Origin: an uncultured Prevotellaceae bacterium
Lineage (GTDB): Bacteria > Bacteroidota > Bacteroidia > Bacteroidales > Bacteroidaceae
Assembly: GCA_902763615.1 (NCBI GenBank)
Contig: CACWSX010000014.1
Span: forward strand, 1 to 58,523
DNA: 58,523 bases
Direction of reading: 5' to 3'
Shown: positions 7,707-16,863 of the stretch, piece after piece
How the letters are laid out: every line of letters starts with the position of its first letter
How positions within the stretch are numbered: the stretch's first letter is position 1
The notes under the pieces: model-generated
Seen by the model: the letters and a program-made list of their open reading frames with translations, nothing else
Told to the model about the DNA's origin: nothing
The model's database searches: none
Translations under genes and position numbers: made by a program

Positions 7707-9593
7707 TCAGATGTTGACGAGGAAGGAGAGACCGATGGTGAAGTAGTTCATCTTCTTGGTCTTCTTATACTCAATGGGTCCCATGTCGTCGGCGTATTTG
7801 GAGAAGGCCTGCATAAAGGTGTAGGTACCATCCGTCACGTTCTTCTTCAGGAAATGATAGGGATCGTAGGTCATCGTAAAGTTCTTCTCGGTGTAGTCGT
7901 AGTCACAGTACAGACGCCATGAGAAGTTAGATTTGTACTTGTAGGTGAGTGAGATGCCCGTACCAAACGAGGTAGAGCTCTTGGCGCCAATCGTCAGGTA
8001 GTCCCATTCGTCGGTCCACTTCTCGCCAATGTTCGTAGGATAAGACAAATCGGTGATTTCTATCTGAGGTGCATAACCGTTCCGAGCCCCAGAGCTCTCG
8101 ATACCAATCTTATAGTCGATGTTACGGACATACCCCTCGGCATGGCCGTCGATGTCGAGTTCCTGTGTAAACGAACGGCCGATGAGAGCCTTGGTGCCCA
8201 GGGCAAAATGCTTGCTGAGCGGGAGGTTGAAATAGAGGCCTAAACTGCCCGTGAACTCGGCCAGATGGTCGCTCTTTACCACACCGTAGATATCCGTCAC
8301 AGGCGCATCGGCTGGTGTTTCGAGATTCTGAAAGTCGAACAAACCGATTTTATCCAAGTAGGTGAAAGCATCTGATACTGGCTCGCCTGTGTAATCGTTC
8401 GGGAACTGCTGATAATAAGCGTCTGCCAAGCCTCCCCAAGCATCCCAGTCCTGAACCTGCACAGACTCGGCATACTGTCCGAAGGTCTTTGCCGACATGG
8501 CGCGCACACGCAAACGTCCACCGACACCGACATACTTATTGAAGAAATAGGCACCCTCGGCATCCACCACCGTAGCAGCACGGAACTCTACCTGACTACT
8601 GATTTCCTCGTCGAGGTCGATATCCTCCGCGATTTGTCCGTCGACCCGGTCTTTATAACTGAAATCAAGGCTCTTGCTGCCCAGGCCTACACCCATCGAG
8701 ATGCTGAAGAACGAGGGGTTCTCGAAGTCCATCTCCAGATCGTTGCGCAGCAGGCCTTTGCCCTTGAAAAGCAGGTCGCCGACAGCATAGCCTAACTCGG
8801 TGGAGAGGATACCAATACCGGCACCTGACATCACGTCGCTCACCCAGTGGCGATTGTTAAGCACACGCATCACACCCGTGGCGGTGGCCAGACCATAACC
8901 GGCTACGGAATACCAGGGTGAACGCGTAAGACCATACTCCTTATGCAGCAAGGTGGCACCTACGAAGGCGGTGGCGGTATGGCCTGAGGGCCATGAGTTG
9001 GCAGTAGAACCGTCGGGGCGCATTTCCTTGGCGGTATATTTGATGCCATTGACAAAGCCGGCCATGATGCCATACGACAGGGCGGCACTTGCCAGCAGGC
9101 GGGGCCAGTCGCTACGACCTTCGACACCTGCCAGCTTCAGACCCACCACAGCCGTGGGGCCGAAGAACTGCAGATAATCGTCGATGCCTGTCTTGAAATC
9201 GCTCAGCAACTGTGTATTCTTCTTGCCGCCATCCTCGGCCTTCTGGTTGACACGGAACATGGCCTTATCGCCCTTGATGGCCAAGCCTGCGATGAACAGG
9301 GGCACACCTACGAAGGTCATATCGTCCATGAACTTATATGGCTTGACACCGGGGTTGGTCTTCGACTTGAAGAAATCGAAATCCATGCCCTGCGTCTGCA
9401 CGCTGCTGTAAGAAGCGTCCATATTAGCCTTACTGCCGGCAAAGGGGTTTGCAGGGAGCTCGCCCATCACCAATTCGGGTTTCATCTCGGGTGTCGTCAA
9501 TTTCAGCGGCTCCATTTCTGTATAGAAGGAGCTGCTTGCTTTTACCATCATGCAGACCATGAAGATGGTCAGAAATGCTAGTAGTCTTTTCAT
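7707..9593 (-). CDS. PAP2 phosphatase fused to an outer-membrane beta domain
   Basis: 628 residues with a signal peptide (about 1-19). A PAP2 domain (about 90-275) carries all three signatures: K189-x2-RP (Arg192), WPSGHT (His205) and R243-x5-H249-x3-D253. From residue 290 to the end alternating aromatic strands (SFSTGISLTYKYK type) and the C-terminal FLVNI suggest a beta-barrel domain. Such PAP2-barrel fusions are found in Bacteroidetes and are expected to act on lipid or prenyl phosphates at the outer membrane; the substrate is unknown. It has its own promoter and is transcribed divergently from the GH67 gene, sharing a 115-bp regulatory region. Confidence 0.8.
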   Translation of the reverse strand: MKRLLAFLTIFMVCMMVKASSSFYTEMEPLKLTTPEMKPELVMGELPANPFAGSKANMDASYSSVQTQGMDFDFFKSKTNPGVKPYKFMDDMTFVGVPLFIAGLAIKGDKAMFRVNQKAEDGGKKNTQLLSDFKTGIDDYLQFFGPTAVVGLKLAGVEGRSDWPRLLASAALSYGIMAGFVNGIKYTAKEMRPDGSTANSWPSGHTATAFVGATLLHKEYGLTRSPWYSVAGYGLATATGVMRVLNNRHWVSDVMSGAGIGILSTELGYAVGDLLFKGKGLLRNDLEMDFENPSFFSISMGVGLGSKSLDFSYKDRVDGQIAEDIDLDEEISSQVEFRAATVVDAEGAYFFNKYVGVGGRLRVRAMSAKTFGQYAESVQVQDWDAWGGLADAYYQQFPNDYTGEPVSDAFTYLDKIGLFDFQNLETPADAPVTDIYGVVKSDHLAEFTGSLGLYFNLPLSKHFALGTKALIGRSFTQELDIDGHAEGYVRNIDYKIGIESSGARNGYAPQIEITDLSYPTNIGEKWTDEWDYLTIGAKSSTSFGTGISLTYKYKSNFSWRLYCDYDYTEKNFTMTYDPYHFLKKNVTDGTYTFMQAFSKYADDMGPIEYKKTKKMNYFTIGLSFLVNI

Positions 9594-9627
9594 TGTGTTC
9601 TTATTTAAATTTCATCGGAGTATGTTG

Positions 9628-9635
9628 CAAAGATA
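9628..9635 (-). promoter_or_regulatory. -7 promoter element for the PAP2-OMP gene
   Basis: TATCTTTG on the minus strand, 35 nt before the ATG at 9593. Confidence 0.7.
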
Positions 9636-9678
9636 CGTTAAAAACCATGATTCACCAAAAAATTGCGCAATTATTTTG

Positions 9679-9686
9679 TAAATTTG
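9679..9686 (+). promoter_or_regulatory. -7 promoter element for the GH67 gene
   Basis: TAAATTTG, 22 nt before the ATG at 9709; no clear -33 partner was found. Confidence 0.65.
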
Positions 9687-9708
9687 CACCAAAATTCGAA
9701 CTATAGGT

Positions 9709-11598
9709 ATGAAGAAACTTACATTTTTATTGTTTGCACTAGTCTTTGCAGGGTTCGCAAAGGCGGAGGACGGCCACCAGCTGTGGCTGAGATATGACAA
9801 AGTACAGAAAGCACAAGTATCGGGACCAGAATGTCTCGCAGCCGAGGAACTGCGCAATTACTATCAGGGTGCGAAAGCGACGCTGGTGACAGATCCCACG
9901 ATGGCCGAGGATGCCTACCGAATCGACGGCAGCACCATCACCGCCAAGAACGAGATGGGTCTGCTCTATGGTGCCTACGCCCTGCTGAGAGGCGAGAAGG
10001 GCTATTCAGCTCCGTACTATAAACTCCGTCTGTTAAACCATTGGGACAATCTGGACAGTTCGATAGAGCGCGGCTATGCCGGACGCAGCATCTTCTGGGC
10101 GTTGGAAGACCCGAAGACGCGACGGAACAGCGACCAGTGGAAGCCCAAACCCATCGACGTGGCGCTCATCAGGGAATATGCACGTGCCAACGCCTCGATC
10201 GGTATCAACGGTACCGTGCTCAACAATGTAAATGCATCGCCCAAGATGCTTTCGGCCCTCTATCTTAATAAGGTAAAGGAGATAGCAGATATCCTGCGCC
10301 CCTATGGCATCAAGGTCTACCTGTCGGTAAACTTCGCCTCGCCGATGTCGATTCCCGCCAAAGGATTCAACGGTGGTAAGCCCGTGAAGACGGCTGATCC
10401 GCTGAACAAACAGGTGAAGGCTTGGTGGAAGGCGAAGGCCAAGGAGATCTATCAGCTGATTCCCGACTTCGGCGGTTTCCTGGTGAAGGCCAATTCTGAA
10501 GGCCAGCCCGGCCCCTTCGATTATAACCGCACGCATGCCGACGGTGCCAACACACTGGCTGATGCCGTGAAGCCCTTCGGCGGTATCGTGATGTGGCGCT
10601 CGTTCGTGTATGGCGCTGCCCATAAGGGTGAGGATCGTGTAAAACAGGCGGTTTCGGAATTCAAGGATCTCGACGGCCAGTTCCGCGACAATGTGATCCT
10701 GCAGTCGAAGAATGGTCCGCTGGATTTCCAGCCCCGTGAGCCCTATGCACCCATCTTCGACACCATGCACAAGACGCAGCAGATGGCAGAGTTGCAGATT
10801 ACACAGGAGTATCTCGGACAGTCGCGCCATCTGGTGTATCTGGCTCCGATGTGGCGCGAGTTCTTCGGTTTTGTGGAGCCTTCACGACTGGTGGGTATCG
10901 CTGGTGTGGCTAACATCGGCCTCGACAAGAACTGGTGCGGCCACCATTTCTCACAGGCCAACTGGTATGCCTTCGGCCGTCTGGCCTGGAACCCGAATCT
11001 CACTTCTGAGGCCATCGCTGAGGAGTGGCTGAAGCAGACTTTCAACCAACCTGGTAATTTCTCATCGCTGCTGAACATGATGCTCCGCAGCCGTGAGGCT
11101 TGTGTCGACTATATGATGCCCATCGGCCTGCACCATATCTTCGCCTTCGACGAGCATTACGGTCCCGAGCCCAACGGATTCATTGCACGCTACCCCATCG
11201 AGTGGTGCCCTGTCTACTATCACAAGGCCAACAACGACTCGATCGGTTTCGACCGTACGCACACGGGGTCGAATGCCACAGCGCAGTATCGCGAGCCTTA
11301 CTGTACGATCTACGACGATATTAACACTTGTCCGGAGCGTTATCTGTTGTGGTTCCATCGTGTGCCTTGGACCTATCGTCTGAAGAGCGGGCGCACGGTA
11401 TATGAGGAGATGGAATACCGCTATGGCCGTGGTGTGAAGGAGGTGGAGGATTTTGTCCGCATCTGGAACGAGGCAAAACCTTTCATCGACGAACAGCGCT
11501 GGAAGGAAACGGATGCCCGCCTGCAGCACCAATTGGAGAATGCCAGGAAATGGCAGAAGGTCTGTCTGGATTACTTCGGAAGCTTCACTAAGAAATAG
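9709..11598 (+). CDS. GH67 alpha-glucuronidase
   Basis: 629 residues with a signal peptide (about 1-19), so it is periplasmic or exported. The mature start DGHQLWLRYD is typical of GH67. The catalytic acid lies in KANSEGQPGP (Glu264), and the two carboxylates of the general-base pair lie in NGPLDFQPREP (Asp339) and ITQEYLG (Glu367), matching the E/D/E arrangement of GH67 enzymes. These remove 4-O-methyl-glucuronic acid from the non-reducing end of xylo-oligosaccharides. No xylanase or SusCD pair is adjacent, so it is an isolated hemicellulose gene. It ends 7 bp from the convergent mnmA gene with no hairpin between them. Confidence 0.93.
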   Translation: MKKLTFLLFALVFAGFAKAEDGHQLWLRYDKVQKAQVSGPECLAAEELRNYYQGAKATLVTDPTMAEDAYRIDGSTITAKNEMGLLYGAYALLRGEKGYSAPYYKLRLLNHWDNLDSSIERGYAGRSIFWALEDPKTRRNSDQWKPKPIDVALIREYARANASIGINGTVLNNVNASPKMLSALYLNKVKEIADILRPYGIKVYLSVNFASPMSIPAKGFNGGKPVKTADPLNKQVKAWWKAKAKEIYQLIPDFGGFLVKANSEGQPGPFDYNRTHADGANTLADAVKPFGGIVMWRSFVYGAAHKGEDRVKQAVSEFKDLDGQFRDNVILQSKNGPLDFQPREPYAPIFDTMHKTQQMAELQITQEYLGQSRHLVYLAPMWREFFGFVEPSRLVGIAGVANIGLDKNWCGHHFSQANWYAFGRLAWNPNLTSEAIAEEWLKQTFNQPGNFSSLLNMMLRSREACVDYMMPIGLHHIFAFDEHYGPEPNGFIARYPIEWCPVYYHKANNDSIGFDRTHTGSNATAQYREPYCTIYDDINTCPERYLLWFHRVPWTYRLKSGRTVYEEMEYRYGRGVKEVEDFVRIWNEAKPFIDEQRWKETDARLQHQLENARKWQKVCLDYFGSFTKK

Positions 11599-11604
11599 TT
11601 TGAT

Positions 11605-12684
11605 TTATACGGTAATCTCGCCGGAGCCGAGGCAGCGGTGATGGTTGGCATCGTAGATGACACAGAACTGACCTGGGGCGACACCATGGATTTTTTCCTT
11701 TGAATGGACGACGAATGTGTTTTCGCCTGTCCATTCCAAAGTTGCCGGGTGATATTCCGGCGTATGACGAATCTTGAATGTCACATTGGGGTCAGGACAC
11801 TTTGTGACAAGCCAATGGAAATCGTGGACGGGGAAGTCCTGCTTATAAGCCGTCTCGGGATCATAGCCATGGGAAACGTAGAGGATGTTGTTAGCGACGT
11901 CCTTTTTGACCACAAACCAAGGTCCGCCACCAAACCCCATACCCTTTCGCTGACCGATGGTATGAAACCACAAACCCTTATGCTCCCCGATACGCTTGCC
12001 CGTCTCCAATTCGATGACATCGCCCGGCTGCTCACCTAAATAGCGACGGATATAGTCGTTATAACTGATCTTGCCCAGGAAACAGATGCCCTGCGAGTCC
12101 TTACGCCTGGCATTCACCAGATGCTCACGTTCCGCAATCTGCCGCACCTCGTCCTTCACATAGTGACCAATCGGGAAGAGTGCCTTACGAAGCTGCCAGT
12201 CGTAGATCTGTGCCAAGAAATCGGTCTGATCCTTCACGGGATCGGGACTCGTACAGAGCCACTTGCGCCCCAGCTCGTCGATTTCGGTCTGAGCATAGTG
12301 GCCTGTAGCGATGAGATCGTAATCGTGGCCCCGCTTCTCGTCGAAGGCACCGAACTTAATCAGACGATTGCACATCACATCGGGGTTGGGCGTCAGACCG
12401 GCACGCACTTTCTCCATCGTGTAGGTCGTCACCTGATTCCAGTATTCCTTGTGACAGTCAATCACCTCCAACTTACAACCGTACTTATGAGCTACAGCCG
12501 TCGCCATCTCCAAATCCTCCTCAGAAGAGCAATCCCACTCGGCATCCTCCTCTGGGCCAATCTTGATATAGAAGCAATCGGGGTGGAGTCCGATCCTGGC
12601 GAACTCATAGACCACGACACTGCTATCGACACCACCCGACAACAGCACTGCAATCCGCTTATCTTTTAACTCCTCGATATTCAC
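11605..12684 (-). CDS. mnmA: tRNA-specific 2-thiouridylase MnmA
   Basis: 359 residues, full length. The PP-loop ATP-binding motif LSGGVDSS (residues 15-22) is followed by the two catalytic cysteines, NPDVMCN (Cys105) and DSQGICF (Cys201). The HTIGQRKG signature is also present. The enzyme activates U34 of Lys/Glu/Gln tRNAs with ATP and transfers persulfide sulfur to make s2U. The start is a GTG at 12684. It follows the OMP gene by 13 bp and is probably co-transcribed from the promoter at 16399. Bacteroidales often carry more than one mnmA paralogue, so this need not be the only copy. Confidence 0.93.
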   Translation of the reverse strand: MNIEELKDKRIAVLLSGGVDSSVVVYEFARIGLHPDCFYIKIGPEEDAEWDCSSEEDLEMATAVAHKYGCKLEVIDCHKEYWNQVTTYTMEKVRAGLTPNPDVMCNRLIKFGAFDEKRGHDYDLIATGHYAQTEIDELGRKWLCTSPDPVKDQTDFLAQIYDWQLRKALFPIGHYVKDEVRQIAEREHLVNARRKDSQGICFLGKISYNDYIRRYLGEQPGDVIELETGKRIGEHKGLWFHTIGQRKGMGFGGGPWFVVKKDVANNILYVSHGYDPETAYKQDFPVHDFHWLVTKCPDPNVTFKIRHTPEYHPATLEWTGENTFVVHSKEKIHGVAPGQFCVIYDANHHRCLGSGEITV

Positions 12685-12697
12685 TTTTCACTATTCA

Positions 12698-13909
12698 TTA
12701 AAACCTAAATCCCAGCGACGCATTCACAGTCCAGTCAGTTACACGTCCTGAGACAACATCATTACCATAGCGGAACTGATTATAATGACCAAAGACGCGC
12801 ATGTACCAGCGGTCGAAATTATAGACCACGCTCAACCGCGCATCAAAGTTCAGTTTCACCTTGTTATCAGACGTCTTTTTCCGCTCGTTGGCTGCTATAA
12901 TCTTAGTATCCTCGTGACCCAACCATTCCATAGTCTCATCTTCTGAAAGCGCACCCCAATCCTTCACGTTAGGATTCATCAAATCATAGTCATACATATA
13001 CTCCGTGGTGCGGTTGTAAAATGTGAGCATCGGCATGGCCATCGCGCTGACGAGCCATCCGCGGGCGGGCACCCAGTTGTAGGCATAGCCTGCACCGATG
13101 CTGCCCTGCGAGAATTTCACCTTTCCCACACCCTCCATCAGTACTGCCAGCAGCCAATTGGAATCGTCGCTATAATCTGCGCGGCTGTGACAGTACATTC
13201 CGCCGACGACAACCGATCCGGCCGAGCGCTTCTGGATGAGCGAATTATCATAGGCAGCGGCATATGAGAAGTGCTTGCCGTTGAGCATGTAATAGCCGTC
13301 GAGGAAGAGCGTACGCACCTTAATAGGATCCTCCAGACGGTCGTCGTCTTCGTCGTAGGATGACAGTTTCTCTCCGTCAATATAAAGGTCGGGCATATCA
13401 CTGTGATAGGAGCTGATGCGCAGGTTGATACCGAAGCTGCCGCCCATGGCTCCGAAAGACAATGTAGAGCCGTTGGTCTTACCGAGCTCCTTGGAATAGC
13501 CGAAACCATAGCCGCGATAACCCAGCCACAGACCTACTGAAGTGGAGAGACCATTCTTGCTCTTCGCCCAAAGGTTCGTGTTGCCATTTACAGGATCCTC
13601 CCACGTGCTCTCCATCTTCAGCGTCGACTGGTTCAGGGTGCTCCTGGCTTCTATGGCCCATGAGGGCTTAGGCTGTTCGATATAATCACGGTCGATGGTG
13701 GCCACAGCCGACGAGTCGATCAAGGTCTTCACCCAATAGAGTGGCTGAAGCAGCACGGGCTTGCCCTTGGCGGATGCAGAGGCCATATGGAACAGATTGC
13801 CGTCCTTCTGCGCCACAGCGGGGATGGGCAGAGTGGCCGAAATATCCTGCGCCATAGCCATAAAGGGCGCCAGAATCAGGAGCAGACAGGCAAATCGCTT
13901 TCTTATCAT
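12698..13909 (-). CDS. secreted/outer-membrane protein, DUF4421-like
   Basis: About 403 residues from the ATG at 13909 (MIRKRFACLLLILAPFMAMA, a clear signal peptide). Reading further upstream would overlap the previous gene and gives no sensible sequence. After the segment DSSAVATIDRDYIEQPKPSW it consists of repeated amphipathic strands and ends in NASLGFRF, a C-terminal Phe as in outer-membrane barrels. The order of features resembles the DUF4421 family of Bacteroidetes outer-membrane proteins, but I rely on overall pattern only. It lies between the S9 peptidase (26 bp) and mnmA (13 bp). Confidence 0.6.
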   Translation of the reverse strand: MIRKRFACLLLILAPFMAMAQDISATLPIPAVAQKDGNLFHMASASAKGKPVLLQPLYWVKTLIDSSAVATIDRDYIEQPKPSWAIEARSTLNQSTLKMESTWEDPVNGNTNLWAKSKNGLSTSVGLWLGYRGYGFGYSKELGKTNGSTLSFGAMGGSFGINLRISSYHSDMPDLYIDGEKLSSYDEDDDRLEDPIKVRTLFLDGYYMLNGKHFSYAAAYDNSLIQKRSAGSVVVGGMYCHSRADYSDDSNWLLAVLMEGVGKVKFSQGSIGAGYAYNWVPARGWLVSAMAMPMLTFYNRTTEYMYDYDLMNPNVKDWGALSEDETMEWLGHEDTKIIAANERKKTSDNKVKLNFDARLSVVYNFDRWYMRVFGHYNQFRYGNDVVSGRVTDWTVNASLGFRF

Positions 13910-13935
13910 ATTTGAAGAATTAACCGATATGATTT

Positions 13936-16377
13936 CTACAGATTTTTCTTTGGGAAAAGGGCATCCCACCAAGTCGGATCGTCTTTGAGCCATTTCTGGA
14001 ACCACGCCATCTGGGCGCCGAGCCATTTGATCTTCTTGCCATAGTCGAGCACATGGTGATTCTCGCCGGCAATCTCCACGAGCGCCACATCGCGGCCGAG
14101 GAGTTTCAGGGCCGTGAACATCTGCAGACTCTCGATAATGGGCACGTTGGTATCTGCTGTACCATGGAGCAACAGCAGCGGTGTGTGGATCTTGTCGGCA
14201 TTGAAGAGCGGGCTCTGATCGACGTAGAGCTCGCGATGACTCCAGGGATAGCTGTTGGCCATCGACACCTCACTGTAGTTATAGCCCCAGTAGCCCTCAC
14301 CCCAGTAGCTCGTGTGGTTGGCAATGCCGGCGTGCGAGATAGCGGCGGCGAAGATATCCGTCTGCGTCTGCAGGTACATGGTCATGAAACCACCGTAGCT
14401 GGCTCCCATGCACCCTACTTTCTTCGCGTCGATGAACGGATGCTCGGCACAGATGCGCTTCACGCCCTCGATAATGTCCTCGGCAGGTCCGCGTCCGGCA
14501 GTATTCACGTGGCGCGAGCCCCATTCCTGGCTGAAGCCCGAGGCACCACTGGGCTGGAGGATATAGGCCACATAACCGAGCGATGCCCAGTAATGACCGG
14601 AATAGACGCCGTCGAAATAGCGGCTCACGGGCGAACAACCGCCATAGTAATACACGATCATCGGGTATTTCTTCGTAGCATCGAAATCTTGCGGCAGATA
14701 CATGCGGCCATAGACCGTCTCGCCTTTGGCATTCGTATAGTTCCAGTCGCGACAGTCGGCTACGGCAATATCCGACATAATGCTCTTGCCGTCGTAGAGT
14801 CTCACCTGCTTCATCGGCGCCTTGCCCTTGGCGGTATAGGCCACAAAAGCCGAAGCATATTCCGACGTACCGTTGCTGATATAGCCGACGATGTTCGCAT
14901 GGGCTGCGACACTCATCCTGCTGACATTGTCGCCAGCATGTTCCAGCTGTACGATGCGACCCGACGAGGGATCCAACTGATAGAGGCGCACGAAATCGCG
15001 ATCCTCGGCCGTGAAATACACCAGTCCGTCACCCCAAGTCCAGTCCGTCGTCTGCACCGAGGGATTGAAGTCCCTGGTAAGGGGAGTGACCTGCTTCGTG
15101 GCGATATCATAAAGATAGAGTTGATAGTCGTACATATTTGGCGTCACACTAGCGGGCAGTGTACAGCCGATGCGGTCGAAGGCCTCGGGCGAGCCCTTGA
15201 AAAGGATCTGCCTGCCATCGGGCGAGAATGAGGCGCCGGCCAGAAAACCCTGTCCGATAAAGAGCGTATCGGCACGGAAAGTCTCTGCATCAACGATGAA
15301 GAAATCCATCACCTCGGTGGGACGCTTTGCCAGACGCGAATAGGACTGCGCCACGAGCAGTTTCCGCCCGTCCTGCGAGATATCCATCAGTCGTGTCTGC
15401 TGATGACCGAAGGTGATACGGCGCGTCACACCCGTGGCGACATCGTAGCGAGCCAGATAGTTACGGTTGCGCCAGCCAGGCTGACGGTCGTCCATCTCCA
15501 ACACCTCAAACATCTCCTTATCCTCTTCGGGACCTTTCTCCTCGATGGTCATCACCAGATAATCCTCCGTCGGGGCGACGGTATAGCCGCCCTCGGGCAA
15601 AGCGCTGATCCAGCGGATACGCTCACCAGTAGGCTTCACCTGATAAAGCACGCGCTTGCGACCTTCCCTTTCCTCCTCGACCCAGGCGATGGTCTTGGGC
15701 AACCATCGGGCCTGTCGCTGAGGCTGCATCACCGTGCCACCGGTCTTCACCTCGCGCAATTCATAGTTCCAGCGGTTGCTGCCGCCACGCTCCGTGGTCT
15801 GCCAGGCCACACAGGCATACTGTCCGTCAGACGATATGGAGATATCCCGCACACGCTTACCATCCAGGATATCGTGCACCATAAAGGGATGCTTGGCGTC
15901 GAGCGTCGTTGCTACCTCACGAGAGGCATCAATCGTGATGCGGATAGAGTCGGTATCGTTGGGCTCGGCCAGATACCGTATCGCAATCGTATGATGCTCG
16001 GGGGCGAGCTTCAGCTCAGGCGCTGCGGGCTCACCGTCGACGAAGACTTGATAGTGCTTAGGTCCCTTTACCTCGATCTTGCCTTTGAGATAGTCGCGGT
16101 TGTTCACATAGAACGACAGCAAGCCCACGCTTTTCGAGTCTGGCAGCGAGGGCAGCACCTGGCCCTCGAAACGGTCCGTCGTCGGCGAGGTCAGGGCGAT
16201 GCTGCTCATCAGCGAGGCCTCATCAAACTTCTTACCCTTCACGTCGACAGTGTCCAGCGCCAGCGGTGTACTTACGGCATAGGGGCCAGCCTGGTTCATC
16301 GACAGGATTTCGGTCTTTACCTGCGCGGCTGCAGTCATGGCCGCAGCCAGCAGCAGAATCGTCATTGTATGTCTCAT
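13936..16377 (-). CDS. S9 family prolyl peptidase (dipeptidyl peptidase IV-like)
   Basis: About 813 residues. A signal peptide (MTILLLAAAMTAAAQ) is followed by a long beta-propeller region and a C-terminal alpha/beta hydrolase. The catalytic triad is visible: Ser in GASYGGFM (about 660), Asp in GTADTNVP (about 742) and His in GENHHVLDY (about 774). Family members release dipeptides or cleave after Pro in the periplasm and feed amino-acid uptake in Prevotella and Porphyromonas. Upstream in-frame starts (ATG 16386, 16383; TTG 16401) fall on or within about 10 nt of the predicted transcription start, so the ATG at 16377 is preferred; 16383 or 16386 remain possible. Confidence 0.9.
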   Translation of the reverse strand: MRHTMTILLLAAAMTAAAQVKTEILSMNQAGPYAVSTPLALDTVDVKGKKFDEASLMSSIALTSPTTDRFEGQVLPSLPDSKSVGLLSFYVNNRDYLKGKIEVKGPKHYQVFVDGEPAAPELKLAPEHHTIAIRYLAEPNDTDSIRITIDASREVATTLDAKHPFMVHDILDGKRVRDISISSDGQYACVAWQTTERGGSNRWNYELREVKTGGTVMQPQRQARWLPKTIAWVEEEREGRKRVLYQVKPTGERIRWISALPEGGYTVAPTEDYLVMTIEEKGPEEDKEMFEVLEMDDRQPGWRNRNYLARYDVATGVTRRITFGHQQTRLMDISQDGRKLLVAQSYSRLAKRPTEVMDFFIVDAETFRADTLFIGQGFLAGASFSPDGRQILFKGSPEAFDRIGCTLPASVTPNMYDYQLYLYDIATKQVTPLTRDFNPSVQTTDWTWGDGLVYFTAEDRDFVRLYQLDPSSGRIVQLEHAGDNVSRMSVAAHANIVGYISNGTSEYASAFVAYTAKGKAPMKQVRLYDGKSIMSDIAVADCRDWNYTNAKGETVYGRMYLPQDFDATKKYPMIVYYYGGCSPVSRYFDGVYSGHYWASLGYVAYILQPSGASGFSQEWGSRHVNTAGRGPAEDIIEGVKRICAEHPFIDAKKVGCMGASYGGFMTMYLQTQTDIFAAAISHAGIANHTSYWGEGYWGYNYSEVSMANSYPWSHRELYVDQSPLFNADKIHTPLLLLHGTADTNVPIIESLQMFTALKLLGRDVALVEIAGENHHVLDYGKKIKWLGAQMAWFQKWLKDDPTWWDALFPKKNL

Positions 16378-16398
16378 GTCCATCATTAATTTCGCCGA

Positions 16399-16406
16399 CA
16401 AAGGTA
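16399..16406 (-). promoter_or_regulatory. -7 promoter element for the S9 peptidase-OMP-mnmA unit
   Basis: TACCTTTG on the minus strand, immediately upstream of the S9 gene; used to choose its start. Confidence 0.65.
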
Positions 16407-16470
16407 CAAATAAATACGCAAATAAACAAATAATGGGAATACAAAATGGGAATGCCGTCGGCCTCTCGCC

Positions 16471-16857
16471 TCATTCACTGCTCACCGCCAGACAATGAAG
16501 AAGGCAAAAAGTTATTCCCAAACCAATGATACATAGTTGGATGAAGTGATCTTTCAGGAGAACCTCCGTGTGAATTGGATTCTTTACCCCTACAAATATG
16601 ATCTGCAAATAACGGATGATTCCGACTATAACAAAGATGTTGGTAATATACAGATACCGACTGTGGAAACGCTCTATCACATCAGGCGAGACGGTGTACA
16701 TCATATAGCAGACAATCGTCATACTAGCCAAGATGGTTATTACCTGATTCATGAATATGAGATTGTAGCCAACTTTATTCCTTATTCTGGCAGAAACAAT
16801 TAATAATGTCAGAAAGATAAACATCAAAACAATCCAGTGAGAAAAATATTCCCCCAT
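16471..16857 (-). CDS. truncated UbiA-type prenyltransferase (decaprenyl-P phosphoribosyltransferase-like C-terminal half)
   Basis: 128 residues with four predicted TM helices. The stretch YMMYTVSPDVIERFHSRYLY followed by a VGIIRYLQI helix and TEVLLKDHFIQL matches the C-terminal half of UbiA-superfamily decaprenyl-phosphate phosphoribosyltransferases. Full-length members are about 290 residues and carry an Asp-rich NDxxD motif in the N-terminal half, which is missing. The cytoplasmic loop before the GYNL segment also looks shortened. It follows the GT-C glycosyltransferase by 6 bp. It is either a broken remnant or a reduced domain; catalysis is not expected on its own. The family assignment is from memory of the motif pattern. 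Confidence 0.6.
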   Translation of the reverse strand: MGEYFSHWIVLMFIFLTLLIVSARIRNKVGYNLIFMNQVITILASMTIVCYMMYTVSPDVIERFHSRYLYITNIFVIVGIIRYLQIIFVGVKNPIHTEVLLKDHFIQLCIIGLGITFCLLHCLAVSSE

Positions 16858-16863
16858 CGTCTT

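Noticed and set aside
13910-14026. N-terminal extension of the DUF4421-like gene.
   Set aside because: It would overlap the S9 gene, and the signal peptide begins at the ATG at 13909.
14053-16389. Long open frames antisense to the S9 peptidase gene (also antisense to several other high-GC genes).
   Set aside because: They mirror the codon structure of the sense gene, lack recognisable domains and promoters, and the sense products are full-length known families.
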